Assembly: GCF_024362485.1 (NCBI RefSeq)
Contig: NZ_CP101456.1
Span: 930,001-994,000, forward strand
DNA length: 64,000 nucleotides
Reading direction: 5' to 3'
Origin: Natronobeatus ordinarius
GTDB lineage: Archaea > Halobacteriota > Halobacteria > Halobacteriales > Natrialbaceae
Shown in pieces: positions 16,027 to 25,155 of this stretch (position 1 is its first letter; every line of letters starts with the position of its first letter). The notes under the pieces were generated by a model that had not been told where the DNA came from, made no database searches, and saw nothing but the letters and a program-made list of their open reading frames with translations. The position numbers were made by a program, and so were the translations under genes.

Positions 16027-17808
16027 TCAGTGGAGTTTCTCCGGCACGTGGCGCCGTTCGTCGGCTCGAGACGCGGTCTGCGCTCGGTCTTCGGGGCGTG
16101 GAACTCGCTGCGTGACGGGGAGCGTGAACGTCACCTCCGTGCCGACGCCCGGCGTCGACTCGATGTCGATCGTCCCGCCGTGGCGCTCGACGATCTTCTG
16201 ACAGATCGCGAGCCCCATTCCAGTGCCCGAATCGGGGTCGGACCCGGAGCCGCGAGTGAACAGCTCGAAGACGTACTCGAGGTCTGCGGGCTCGATACCG
16301 ACGCCGTCGTCACGAACCGAAAAGCGCCAGAAGTCGCCCTCTCGAGTGGCGGCGACGCGAACCGTCGGCGCCTCGCTATCGGCGTGTCTGAGCGCGTTCA
16401 CCAGCAGGTTCTGGAACAGGCGACGGAGCAGGTGGTCGACGCCGTGGACCGCCGGGAGGGTGTCGACGTCGATGGTCGCGTCGCGGTCTTCGATCTCGAA
16501 CCGCAACACCTCGAGGACGTCCGAGATCAGCCGATCGCAGTCGACCGGGCCGAACTCCACGTCCGTGGCGCCGATCCGGGTGTACCGGAGCAGCTCCGTG
16601 ATCATCGCTTGCATTCGCTGATTGTTCTCGCGTGCGACAGCCAGCAACGCCAGCGATTCTTCGTCGAGAGACGATGCTGAACTGTCCTCGAGCAACGCCA
16701 GGTACCGCTCTGTCGTCCGCAGTGGCTCTCGGAGATCGTGTGAGATCACGCCCGTGAACGCCTCGAGTTCGCGTTCGCGTCGGAGTCGCTCGGTGACGTC
16801 TCTGAGGACGACGACCGAGCCGACCGCTTGGCCGCGTCGTTGCAACGGCTGTGAGCGGACGTCGAGGAAGGTGGTGTCACCTGCGTCTGCCGACAGTTCG
16901 ACCGTCACGTCCGATCCGGGCGCCACGTCTAACGCCGGGTGAACGGACTCCAGCGGATCACCGACGGTCGGCGCGTTCTCGCCGAGCAGCGAGTGAGCGG
17001 TCTCGTTCGCGTGCACGATCCGCCCGTTGGAATCGAGAACCAGAACGCCGTCGGGGGAGTGATCGACGACCGTCCGGTGTGCGATCGGCTGGAGGTCGAG
17101 CAGCCGATACCTGAACGTCGCGAATCCCAGTGCAGCCGAGGAGACTGCCGTCGAGACCGGCACGAAGTTCACGCCGTCGAGATCGAACGGGTGGACGCCG
17201 GCTGCGGTGAGAAAACTCACGGCCATCGGCGTCACGATGGCGAGCCCCAGCAGGGACGCCTGTGGCAGGTACGATCGACCCCGGCGATGGGCTTCTGACA
17301 GGACGATGCCCAGCGTGAGAACGGCGATCACCCCTGCGTAGACGAAGCTGAACGCCACGCGTGCAGGGCCGGTCGTCGCACGCATGATCACGAGTCCGTC
17401 GACCTCGACGATTCGCGTCTCGACGATCACCACGTCGTACGGGTTAGTACAGAGGAGGATCCAGAACACGACCGGAACGACGAAGACGCCGACGACGACG
17501 TGGCGGCGAAGCCACCGGGTTCGATCGGTATACGCGAGCGCGAACAGGAGCAACAGCGGCCCGACGGACGAACTGCCGAGATAGAGCAGTCGGTACGCGT
17601 GAAACTGTACTGCCGGATCAGTGCTCAACAGTTTGATCGCCGAGAACCCGGTCCAGATTGCGATCGCGACGTTCATCGCAGCGAACACGTAGAGCGTCGG
17701 TGCGCGTTCGTGCCGACGACTGTAGCCGATCGCGTGGGCGGCGAGCAAGAGCGAAATCGCCGTTACAAACAGTATCGGGTAGGCGTAGATCGTGTGTTGC
17801 CAGGCCAT
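16027..17808 (-). CDS. 7TM-sensor histidine kinase with PAS domain
   Basis: A 593-residue membrane histidine kinase. The N-terminal 220 residues are a seven-helix membrane sensor of the histidine-kinase-N-terminal-7TM type (ILFVTAISLLLAAHAIGYS, VGPLLLLFALAYTDRTRWLR). A PAS domain follows (DHSPDGVLVLDSNGRIVHAN), then HisKA with H-box VISHDLREPL, and an HATPase_c domain with N-box LLVNALRHADS, G1 DDGVGIEP and G2 GTGMGLAIC. All catalytic features are present. It is two genes away from a receiver-kinase hybrid on the same strand, with about 240 bases between. The signal is unknown. Confidence 0.92.
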   Translation of the reverse strand: MAWQHTIYAYPILFVTAISLLLAAHAIGYSRRHERAPTLYVFAAMNVAIAIWTGFSAIKLLSTDPAVQFHAYRLLYLGSSSVGPLLLLFALAYTDRTRWLRRHVVVGVFVVPVVFWILLCTNPYDVVIVETRIVEVDGLVIMRATTGPARVAFSFVYAGVIAVLTLGIVLSEAHRRGRSYLPQASLLGLAIVTPMAVSFLTAAGVHPFDLDGVNFVPVSTAVSSAALGFATFRYRLLDLQPIAHRTVVDHSPDGVLVLDSNGRIVHANETAHSLLGENAPTVGDPLESVHPALDVAPGSDVTVELSADAGDTTFLDVRSQPLQRRGQAVGSVVVLRDVTERLRRERELEAFTGVISHDLREPLRTTERYLALLEDSSASSLDEESLALLAVARENNQRMQAMITELLRYTRIGATDVEFGPVDCDRLISDVLEVLRFEIEDRDATIDVDTLPAVHGVDHLLRRLFQNLLVNALRHADSEAPTVRVAATREGDFWRFSVRDDGVGIEPADLEYVFELFTRGSGSDPDSGTGMGLAICQKIVERHGGTIDIESTPGVGTEVTFTLPVTQRVPRPEDRAQTASRADERRHVPEKLH

Positions 17809-18048
17809 GCTGGATCCCGTCGAAGCCGGTCCGATCGACTCTGTGTCGAGTTTCGGTTATACAGTAATGAATGTACTTAAAACAGACATATGATTGTCAT
17901 ACGCTCACTCGAAGGGGGGCGGTCTCGAGCGATTCAGTCCCACTCCTTCGGTGGACGTGCGGTCGGGCTCGAAACTGAACGCCAGACTGAGACGTTCCGG
18001 TGGCGTTCCCCGTAGCCGACGAACGGTGGATCGAGGTGTCGGATCGAG

Positions 18049-19164
18049 TCAGGCGCCGTGGACTCGATCGAGCGTCACTGAGACGATCGTTCCGCTCGGG
18101 TAGTTGTCGTCGATCTCGAGCGTTCCTTCGAACGCCTCGATCAGCGTCGTCACCAGATACAGGCCGACTCCCATTCCCGATCGATCGTCGAAGCGAGCGT
18201 CGGGGTCAACGAGGAGTTGTTTTTGGGCGTCAGAGATGCCCACGCCGTCGTCTGCGATCTCCACCGTCGATCGTTCGCTCGTCGCCTCGACGCTCACCGT
18301 CACCGCTGGCGTAGATCGATCTGAGTGGTCGACGGTGTTCGTGAGGAGGTGGTCGAACACCGAGCCGAGCATCGGCGAGGCGTAGACGATCACTGGATCG
18401 TCACCGGAATCGTGTCGGTCGACGGTGAGCTCGACGTCGTGTTCCCGCCGGAGTCGGGTTACCGCCGCATCGAGACTGGCGTAGAGATCACACGGCTCGC
18501 GGTCGACGTCGTCGGTCGAAAGCACGTCCATCACCTCCGCCGCCGTGTCCGTGAGTTCGACGACGTGTTGGGCCGCCTCCAGGACCATCTCGACCGTCGC
18601 CTCGTCGTCCGGGTCAACCCGATCTCGGAGCTGATCGCCGAGTCCGACGATCATGCTCACGTCGTTGCGAATGTCCTGTCTCACGATTCGGTTCAGCAGT
18701 GCGAGCCGGTGGTTTCGATCGACGAGTTCACGCTGGTTGCGTGCGCGCTCGATGGCGTACCGGAGCGTTCGCAAGAGCAGTTCGCTCGTGGCGGTCCCCT
18801 TGGCGAGATAATCCTGTGCGCCACGCTGGATCGCCTCGACGCCGACGTCGGTCTCGTTCTGTCCGGTCAACACGACGATCGGGACGCCCGGTGCGTGTTC
18901 GACCATCCGATCGATCGTCTCGAGTCCCTGACTGTCCGGCAACATGAGGTCGAGGAGGACGACGTCCGGCGGGTTCGTGCGGACCCGTTCAAGGGAGTCA
19001 GTGAGCCGGTCGACGTGATCGATTTCGGTGATCTCGATCGGTCCCGTCCCCCCGTCGACGTTGCGGGCGAGCCGGTGCTCGTGAATCAGTCGTTCGACGT
19101 ACCGTGCGTCGTCGTGGTTGTCCTCGACGAGCAGCAGTTCCACGTCGGTTCCTTCGGTAGTCAT
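18049..19164 (-). CDS. Receiver-HATPase hybrid with a substituted H-box
   Basis: A 371-residue protein with an N-terminal receiver domain (MTTEGTDVELLLVEDNHDD, VLLDLMLPDSQG with the phospho-acceptor Asp, LAKGTA with the conserved Lys) and a C-terminal kinase-like half. The kinase dimerisation helix reads LLNRIVRQDIRNDVS, where homologues have RHDIRND; the codon for position 163 is CAG (18676-18678), so the phospho-acceptor His is Gln. The ATPase domain looks intact (DDGVGISD, GMGVGLYLV). Start chosen at ATG 19164 because it opens the receiver fold. It is divergent from the HxlR-receiver gene. Confidence 0.88.
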   Translation of the reverse strand: MTTEGTDVELLLVEDNHDDARYVERLIHEHRLARNVDGGTGPIEITEIDHVDRLTDSLERVRTNPPDVVLLDLMLPDSQGLETIDRMVEHAPGVPIVVLTGQNETDVGVEAIQRGAQDYLAKGTATSELLLRTLRYAIERARNQRELVDRNHRLALLNRIVRQDIRNDVSMIVGLGDQLRDRVDPDDEATVEMVLEAAQHVVELTDTAAEVMDVLSTDDVDREPCDLYASLDAAVTRLRREHDVELTVDRHDSGDDPVIVYASPMLGSVFDHLLTNTVDHSDRSTPAVTVSVEATSERSTVEIADDGVGISDAQKQLLVDPDARFDDRSGMGVGLYLVTTLIEAFEGTLEIDDNYPSGTIVSVTLDRVHGA

Positions 19165-19341
19165 TACTCGCTCACCTCGACCCGTGGGACGACGACCAAC
19201 CGACTCGATCCAGTCGAGGTACCCCCTCCGAGCGTACCCGTGGACTGAGCGTCGCTGAACTGTGTGAACATGAGAGCATCTCGGATAGTGTTGCCTGTAT
19301 GTGTGCTCAACAGTTATATGGTTCCACCGGAAACGAGCGCC

Positions 19342-20151
19342 ATGATCAGCCACAATACCGACGTATCAAAAGGACAACGTGTTGCGCTCAGCGTCTTTTC
19401 TCTGCTCTCGAAGAAGTGGCACCCCGTCGTCGTTGCCGTTCTCACCCGCCACGGGCCGATGGGATTCAACGAACTCCTCGAAGCGATCCCGGACGTCTCC
19501 GGCAAGGTACTTTCGGGAACGCTCGAGGCGCTTTCCGACGCCGGGCTGGTCAAACGAACCGTCGTGAGCGACTCACCACTCCGGGTCGAGTACCAGCTCA
19601 CGGAAGCTGGTCGCGACATGGAGCCGATCTTCGAAGCGCTCGCCGTCTGGGGAACCCGCCACCTCGAATCGACGACCCCGACCGTTCTGCTCGCCGACGC
19701 CGATCGGCGAATCACCGGGATGTACAGCGAGTGGCTGACCGATCGGTACACGGTTTCCCGAGTACACGACGGCGACGAACTCGAGGACTCCCTCGACGAC
19801 GCCGTCGACGTCGTGCTCTTCGACGAGGGGCTCCCCGGCGTCGATCCCTACGAACTCTCCGAAATCGTCGGCTCAGAGTATCGGACGATCGCGCTCGTCG
19901 GCGACCGCCCTGGCGTCGACCTGCTCGAGCTCGACTGCGACGACGTCCTCCGGAAACCGACCGTCCGCGAGTCGATCCTCGAAGCGATCGACGAACAACT
20001 GAATCGCCAGGGTGAACCCGCCGAGAAACGCGAACGCACAGCCCTTGCAGAACGGCTAGCACTCCTCGAGTCGATTTACCCGACCGAGCGCCTCGAGTCA
20101 GACGAGGCGTACGTCGAAGCACGGCGTCAGCTCGAGGAACTCGAGGTCTGA
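19342..20151 (+). CDS. HxlR-type winged helix fused to receiver and HalX-like domains
   Basis: A 269-residue regulator. The N-terminal HxlR winged helix reads LLSKKWHPVVVAVLTRHGPMGFNELL, here LLSKKWHPVVVAVL and SGKVLSGTLEALSDAGLV. A receiver domain follows with acidic pair LLADADRR, Asp in VVLFDEGLPGVD and Lys in LRKPT. A C-terminal helical HalX-like segment ends it (ALAERLALLESIY). The ATG at 19342 is preferred over two upstream in-frame ATGs because a TATA-like CAGTTATATGG lies about 27 bases upstream. It is divergent from the receiver-kinase hybrid, which suggests a common pathway with the two kinases at 16-19 kb. Confidence 0.85.
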   Translation: MISHNTDVSKGQRVALSVFSLLSKKWHPVVVAVLTRHGPMGFNELLEAIPDVSGKVLSGTLEALSDAGLVKRTVVSDSPLRVEYQLTEAGRDMEPIFEALAVWGTRHLESTTPTVLLADADRRITGMYSEWLTDRYTVSRVHDGDELEDSLDDAVDVVLFDEGLPGVDPYELSEIVGSEYRTIALVGDRPGVDLLELDCDDVLRKPTVRESILEAIDEQLNRQGEPAEKRERTALAERLALLESIYPTERLESDEAYVEARRQLEELEV

Positions 20152-20293
20152 GCTCGGCAACCGTCGATCCCGGCCCCCGACAAATTGGTGCTGTGAGAAC
20201 GGAACGTCCGGCCCGGGCGAGAGACGTGGCGTGAAAAGATCGTAGACAGCGTTCTTGAGGCTACGTCGTGGCCGAGAGTTCAGCGGCGATTGC

Positions 20294-21256
20294 TCAGCAG
20301 CCGTCGACTGGATCACCGCTGCGCCAGGCGTCGATGGCATCCCGGAGCAAGTTAGTGTCGATCTCACCGCCTCGCCAGGCGTCGATGGCGTCCCGAAGGC
20401 CGTTCGTGCTGACGGTGCCGTCGGCCTCGGTGTAGGCACACAGCGGATTGTCCTGGACGGTCAGGGTCGCCCCCTCGAGCGTCTCGAGGTCGTAGTCCGC
20501 GCCGTTCGTATCGGTGACGGTGGCATCGTCGACGGTGAGGTCGGTCGTCCCGCTGGCGTTGGCGGTCTCGAGGACGAGTTCGGCGACGACCACGCCGAAG
20601 TCCGGGTCGTGATCCTCGGCGAGGTCGACGTCGAGGCTCACCGAGGAGCCGTCGGCGGCGATCTCGCTGTCGTCGGTTGCTGCGGCGTTGATTAGCTCGT
20701 AGTCGACGAACTCGGCGACGTCGATGGGATCGAGATCGATCTCGACGTCGAAGGCGCTGACGCCCTCGTCTGGCGCGATCACGACGACCTCGAGCGTGGC
20801 CTCGTCGTCGGTCGTGGCCGTGGCGTCGGCCGGCCGGAGTTCGAGGCTCGTCTCCTCCGGTATTGCACCTGTGATCGTCCCGCTCGGAAGGGACTGCTCC
20901 TGGTCGCCGACCTCGATCGTGCCGGTGAGATCGAACGTCGACCCGGCGTCGGCATCCGTTGGCAGCGTCACCTCGTAGGTAACCGAGTACGTTTCTGCAT
21001 CCTCGTTCCAGACGGCGATGAGTTCGTCGTTGTCAGGGCCGGCGTCGGTGTTCCCACCACCGGGCGAGAAGTCGAGCACTTCGACGTCGGCAAACGCCGG
21101 CGAGAACTGCTCGTCGATACGGACGAGTTCCATCTCGCCGAGTTCGTCCTCGGTTTCGACGGCGACCTCGACGGTGGTACTCTCGCCGAAGGCGACTTCC
21201 GTCTCTTGAACTACTCGGCTCATATGGCCAATTGAAAGGGTAACAGTGTCAGACAT
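20294..21256 (-). CDS. Cohesin-like protein with paired dockerin-like motifs
   Basis: A protein of about 320 residues with two beta-sandwich regions. The first (about 15-130) resembles haloarchaeal secreted-protein domains (VEVAVETEDE, FSPAFADVEVLDF). The second (about 145-260) is cohesin-like (LEVVVIAPDEGVSAFDVEIDLDP). The tail carries a tandem motif LRDAIDAWRGGEIDTN and LLRDAIDAWRSGDP, recalling the two helices of a type I dockerin, though clear calcium loops are missing. It has no signal peptide of its own. The ATG at 21256 overlaps the upstream stop by eight bases, so it may be coupled to, or have been fused with, the beta-helix gene. Confidence 0.68.
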   Translation of the reverse strand: MSDTVTLSIGHMSRVVQETEVAFGESTTVEVAVETEDELGEMELVRIDEQFSPAFADVEVLDFSPGGGNTDAGPDNDELIAVWNEDAETYSVTYEVTLPTDADAGSTFDLTGTIEVGDQEQSLPSGTITGAIPEETSLELRPADATATTDDEATLEVVVIAPDEGVSAFDVEIDLDPIDVAEFVDYELINAAATDDSEIAADGSSVSLDVDLAEDHDPDFGVVVAELVLETANASGTTDLTVDDATVTDTNGADYDLETLEGATLTVQDNPLCAYTEADGTVSTNGLRDAIDAWRGGEIDTNLLRDAIDAWRSGDPVDGC

Positions 21257-22823
21257 CACAATCAACTCCGTCGTTGTTCTCGAATTCGTTTACTGCACAG
21301 ACGTCGCCGTTGATTTCTTCGTTTCCGCCAACGGCAACGCCTGCTGCGCCGCTTTCACGGATGGTACAGTCCCTGAGGTCGAGCGCACCGTCGTGAGTGG
21401 CGCCAGTCGCGACGTCGACGTTACCCTCGAGGTCCCGACCGCCGTACTCGATTGTCGCGTGGTGGATCTGGTTCAGCATGCTCGTGGAACGAACGTTAAT
21501 TCCGTCCCACCAGCCCCGTATTCCCGCGTCCCGACCGGCCTCAGTGGCAGTGAACGTGATCGGGTCGTCTTCGGTGCCGACGAACCTGATGTCGGTCTCG
21601 GCGTTGTCGTCGCCGATCCGTAGCCTCGCCTCTTGCTCGAATTCGACGTCGGTCCCCGGTGCAATTTCGAACTCGCCGTTCATCTCGAACGACGACGTCC
21701 CTCCGTCGAGTCGGTAAGGGACGCCCAGATCCGCCCAGTAAACGTCGCCGTCGGTTTCCCGGGTCTTCCCCTCGACCAGCACGGTATCGTCGTCGTTGCC
21801 GGTGAAATCCGACGACCAATCCAGCGTGTGGACGTTGTCCGACCGTGCCTTGACCGGTCCGGACGTGTTGGCGGTGTACGTGTTCGCTCTGGATTCGTCC
21901 CGTAGCTCGGCGTCCCGACCGAGCACGAGGCCGTGTCCGTCGCTTTCGCGTAACGTACAGCCCGTGAGTTCGAGTTCACCGGAGCCACCGGCCGATCCGG
22001 TCCGGGTCGCAACTCTAACGTTCGCGCTGTCTTCGTCGGTCGCGCCACCGTACTCGACGATCACGTGCTCCAGCACGTTGTCGGCCGCGGTGGTCTGGAT
22101 GTAGAGGCCGTTCCACCAGCCGCGCGTCTCCTCGGTGCCAGTGAACGTTATCTCCTCTACCTGTTCGTCTCGGCCGTCTCCACCATCGATGACACCCCGC
22201 ATGATCACCGCGGACTCCTCCTGGAACTCGAGCATCGAGTCCTGCGTGAACTCGAAGTACGCGCCGGGGTCGACGGTCAGTTCGACGTCGTGGATCTCTG
22301 TGTGGCCGTCCATTCGGTACGGTACCTCGATAGCGTCCCAGCTGATTGCGTCCTCTTCGGTGCGACTATCGCTAATGTCTTCGCCGTCCCGCGCCTCCAC
22401 GAACACGTACTCGTCGCCGTTGCCCGTGTAGCTCGAAGTGTCAGAGAGCATGTGTATCCGGCTCGAGCGCGTCCAGACTGGGCTGTCGTCGTTATCGGTG
22501 TAGGTATTCTCGCCCGATCCGTCGAACAGTGTGGCGTTCCGACCGAGGACGAGTCCGTGGCCTGCGCTCTCCCGGATCGTGCAGTTCGAGAGCTCGAGTT
22601 CGGCGTCGTCGGCGGCAGCCCCGGTCTTGGTCGCGATTTCGAGGCCGCCGTCGAGGTCGTTGCCGGCGTACTCGATGACGGCGTGGGACAGGACGTTGTT
22701 CAGGTCGACGGTCTGGACGTAGATCCCGTCCCACCAGCCGCGCGTCTCCTCGGTGCCGGTGAACAGGATTGGATCCTCCTCGGTACCCTCGACGCGCATG
22801 CCGCAGCCTTCCTCGAACTCGAG
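21249..22823 (-). pseudogene. C-terminal part of a frameshifted beta-helix surface protein
   Basis: In-frame sequence downstream of the frame break contains three right-handed beta-helix repeats with the recurrent pattern (TGTEETRGWWDGIYVQT, IEYAGNDLDGG, LSNCTIRESAGHGLVLG, PYRMDG, DPGAYFEFTQDSM). It continues the same repeat unit as the upstream fragment but in another frame. An ATG (MRVEG) at 22799 could start it, but it would lack a signal peptide. The stop overlaps the start of the cohesin-like gene. Confidence 0.75.
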
Positions 22824-23880
22824 TTGTGAACTCGAACGTCGCGCCGGGATCGATCGTTACCGTCACGTCTTCGACGGACGTCTTGCCGTCCATCCGGTAG
22901 GGAACGTCGATGGCCGACCACGTGATCGAGTCCTCACCCATCCCATCGTCGAGACTCGTGGCGTAGACGCGTGCGAACTCCTCGTCGTTGTTCTGGAAGG
23001 AGGAATCTGCCGACAACATGTGGATCTGCGTCGATCGCGTGCGGACCGGCCCTTCGGCGTTGTATTCGTACGTGCTCCCGCCGCTGTCTCCTCTCAGTTC
23101 GGCACCCGAACCCATCCACATACCGTGGCCTCCACTCCGTCGCAACGTACAGTTCGAAAGCGTGACCGAACTTGGTTCGCCGTACGACCCACCCTTGCTC
23201 GAGAGGTCGAGATTACTCCGGAGCGGATAATTTCGAATAGTGGACGTCCCTTCGCCACCACCGTACTCGATCGTCGTGTGTTCGATTGAGTTCTCGAGGT
23301 CGTCGGTGTTCATATAGACGCCATCCCACCAGCCACGATAGGCCCTCGTGGACGTGAGCAGGACCGGTTCGCTTTCCGTTCCCTCGATAAGGCAGGTGCT
23401 TCCCTCGTTGAAATCGAGACGCGTACCCTGTTCGAACTCGATTCTGACGTTCGGTTTGATCGTCAGCGTCGCCTCTACGTGGATAGTACTGGTAACCTTG
23501 TAGACGACGGGGTCGTCACCGGTTGCCTCAGGCGGATGTGCCTCCCACGTCGTATCCTCCGTGACGTCGTCCGATAGTTCGATGACCTCTTTGTCTACGA
23601 CGCGGGTTCCTTCGTTCCACGCGTCGATGACGTCATCGAGTTCTGCAGTAGTGATGTCGCCGTCGCTCCAATCGTCGAAGGCATCGTCTAACCCGTCGGT
23701 CATGACACGACCGACACGGTTCGCATAGTCGGCGACGTGATCGTCGCTTTGGGCTGCTACCGCTTTCTGTACGTCGCCGTTTCTGGCGCTTGTGCTCCCG
23801 ACACCCGCCAGTGTTCCGACACCAGTCGCTGCGAGTGCCCCGAGAACCGTTCGCCGTTGTAACGTTCGTCTATCGTTCAT
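22824..23880 (-). pseudogene. N-terminal part of the frameshifted beta-helix surface protein
   Basis: It begins MNDRRTLQRRTVLGALAATG, a Tat-type signal with twin Arg, followed by a dockerin-like helix pair (LDDAFDDWSDGDITT, LDDVIDAWNEG) and the first beta-helix repeats (YRGWWDGVYMNT, LSNCTLRRSGGHGMWMG). After PGATFEFT near 22824 the frame shifts. The other repeats have four residues between FEFT and the next Leu, but only one base is present here, so eleven bases appear to be lost. The intact protein would be exported and about 870 residues long. The remaining in-frame tail to 22492 is not homologous. Confidence 0.75.
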
Positions 23881-24329
23881 CGTTAGTGTTCGTTCGTAAG
23901 GTTGTCATCCAGACCGATTTCGCGTTCGCTGCCCCTGGACAGGGAGTACGATACCAATATCTGACACGGCTGTGCACCTCGAGCAGGGGCACCGTTTACT
24001 TATCGCCCCATTGAAGAGTTTATCCGATCGAATTATGATGTATATCATGTGATGTATGGGTAACCTACTAGCTTACTCTAAACTCACCTATGAGGAAAGC
24101 CAATCTAAGTTACTTTCAGGTAACTGGGAACGTACGTTCGGGTTAGCGAGTTGTTATTACACTCGCGAACGCACACGCTGTGGGGGAGGTGGTACGGCGT
24201 GTGTGACGACTGGCCGTTTACCGTAGAACAGCCCACCGCTCGAGGAACAATGAGACACACTATCACATCATCCGCGGCTACGGGCCGACCGATTCGAAGA
24301 CGGCGCGGTCGGGCGAGGGGTGATCGAAG
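23881..24329. other. Lower-GC intergenic region without an evident gene
   Basis: This 450-base stretch between the beta-helix gene and the 84-residue hypothetical is AT-richer than its surroundings, with TATA-like segments such as GATGTATATCATG near 24040. A 27-codon ORF (24250-24333) overlaps the next gene start but has no recognisable features. I see no conserved protein or RNA signature. Confidence 0.4.
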
Positions 24330-24584
24330 ATGACCCACGACAGTGACGGACACACGGCGATCGTCGAGTTCGAGCGGCCGACCGGAGAGGTAGCGACGAT
24401 CGTTCGGACGGCACCGTCGGCGGCGGAAGACGTGTTGGACGACGCACTCGGGCTCGTGCCTGCTACGGGCAAAGTGCGCCGGGTAGAGACGGTAGACGGA
24501 GACCCCATCGGCGAGCTCGACGTCGGTGCCTCCCGTCGAGGCGTCCGAGAACGTCTGTCGCCGCCGACGTACTGGAAACGGTGA
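24330..24584 (+). CDS. Hypothetical protein, 84 aa
   Basis: I do not recognise a family. The sequence is acidic and hydrophilic with a beta-rich start (TAIVEFERPTGEVATIVRT), an acidic helix (AAEDVLDDALGLV) and a second beta pair (VRRVETVDGDPIGELDV). The composition fits a small haloarchaeal cytoplasmic domain rather than an antisense shadow. It stands alone, followed by repeat copies C and A. The start is the first ATG in frame; no strong promoter is evident. Confidence 0.5.
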   Translation: MTHDSDGHTAIVEFERPTGEVATIVRTAPSAAEDVLDDALGLVPATGKVRRVETVDGDPIGELDVGASRRGVRERLSPPTYWKR

Positions 24585-24699
24585 AGACGGCACGGTCACT
24601 CTCCAGGCCGCCGAGAGAAGCCACACCGTTCGCAGGGTGAAACCGTCGACCTCGAGCGAACGGTCGTCGCTGGAGTGGTCGTCGGAACGATTTCCGCCT

Positions 24700-24789
24700 G
24701 ATCACAGTCGAGCGGCCAGCCTCGGCAACGAGACCGAGGCTGACCGCGGCCGTTCGTGATCGGACGTGCACTGCAGTTCAGTGGCTACT
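24700..24789. repeat. Palindromic repeat, half-copy (copy C)
   Basis: The internal hairpin pairs GCGGCCAGCCTCGG with CCGAGGCTGACCGC around a short loop. A conserved right end ending TTCAGTGGCTACT follows. That right end is shared with copies A (24794-24909) and B (31019-31115). C and A lie head to tail, so C may be an older copy that lost its left end. Confidence 0.55.
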
Positions 24790-24793
24790 CTAC

Positions 24794-24909
24794 AGTAACA
24801 ACTGAAACGGTTTACACACTGCTCGCGGTAGTGCGGCCAGAACTGGCTTACTCTGCCAGTTCTGGCCGCTTGATCGCGAGCAGGTGTGCAATGACTTTCA
24901 GTGGCTACT
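24794..24909. repeat. MITE-like palindromic repeat (copy A)
   Basis: A 116-base element. The left end AGTAACAACTGAAACGG and the inverse of the right end (AGTAGCCACTGAAAGTC) form imperfect terminal inverted repeats of about 35 bases that extend to GCTCGCG. Between them is a hairpin with arms GCGGCCAGAACTGGC and GCCAGTTCTGGCCGC. No coding sequence is present. The structure is that of a non-autonomous transposable element; I cannot assign its parent IS. Confidence 0.6.
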
Positions 24910-24933
24910 GTAACTGTTCGCACAAGAACCGTC

Positions 24934-25059
24934 CTACGTCGAGTCGCCGCCGCGGTCGATCCAGGCACACTCCGAACAGGTGTCGACGCCCTGTACGTTC
25001 GAGAGCGTCGAATCACAGTTCGGACACGACCGGGACGCGTACTGCGGTGGTCTAAGCAT
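24934..25059 (-). CDS. Small C4 zinc-finger protein, 41 aa
   Basis: Starting at ATG 25059 the ORF reads MLRPPQYASRSCPNCDST, then NVQGVDTCSECAWIDRGG and stop TAG at 24934. Two CxxC pairs (CPNC, CSEC) 13 residues apart form a zinc-ribbon knuckle. Very small zinc-finger proteins are common in haloarchaea, and some affect growth and biofilm formation. It lies between repeat copy A and the asparaginase gene. It is below usual ORF length cut-offs. Confidence 0.7.
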   Translation of the reverse strand: MLRPPQYASRSCPNCDSTLSNVQGVDTCSECAWIDRGGDST

Positions 25060-25155
25060 CAGCCGTCACGATGGTTTCGACGATAATAAACTCTCCCTAC
25101 GACGAACGTCGAAATCAGGTAGGTGGCGGCCCCGCCGTGCCCGGCCGAAACGGCG

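Noticed and set aside
24250-24333. 27-codon ORF overlapping the start of the 84-residue hypothetical
   Set aside because: It is Arg-rich, with no promoter or motif support.
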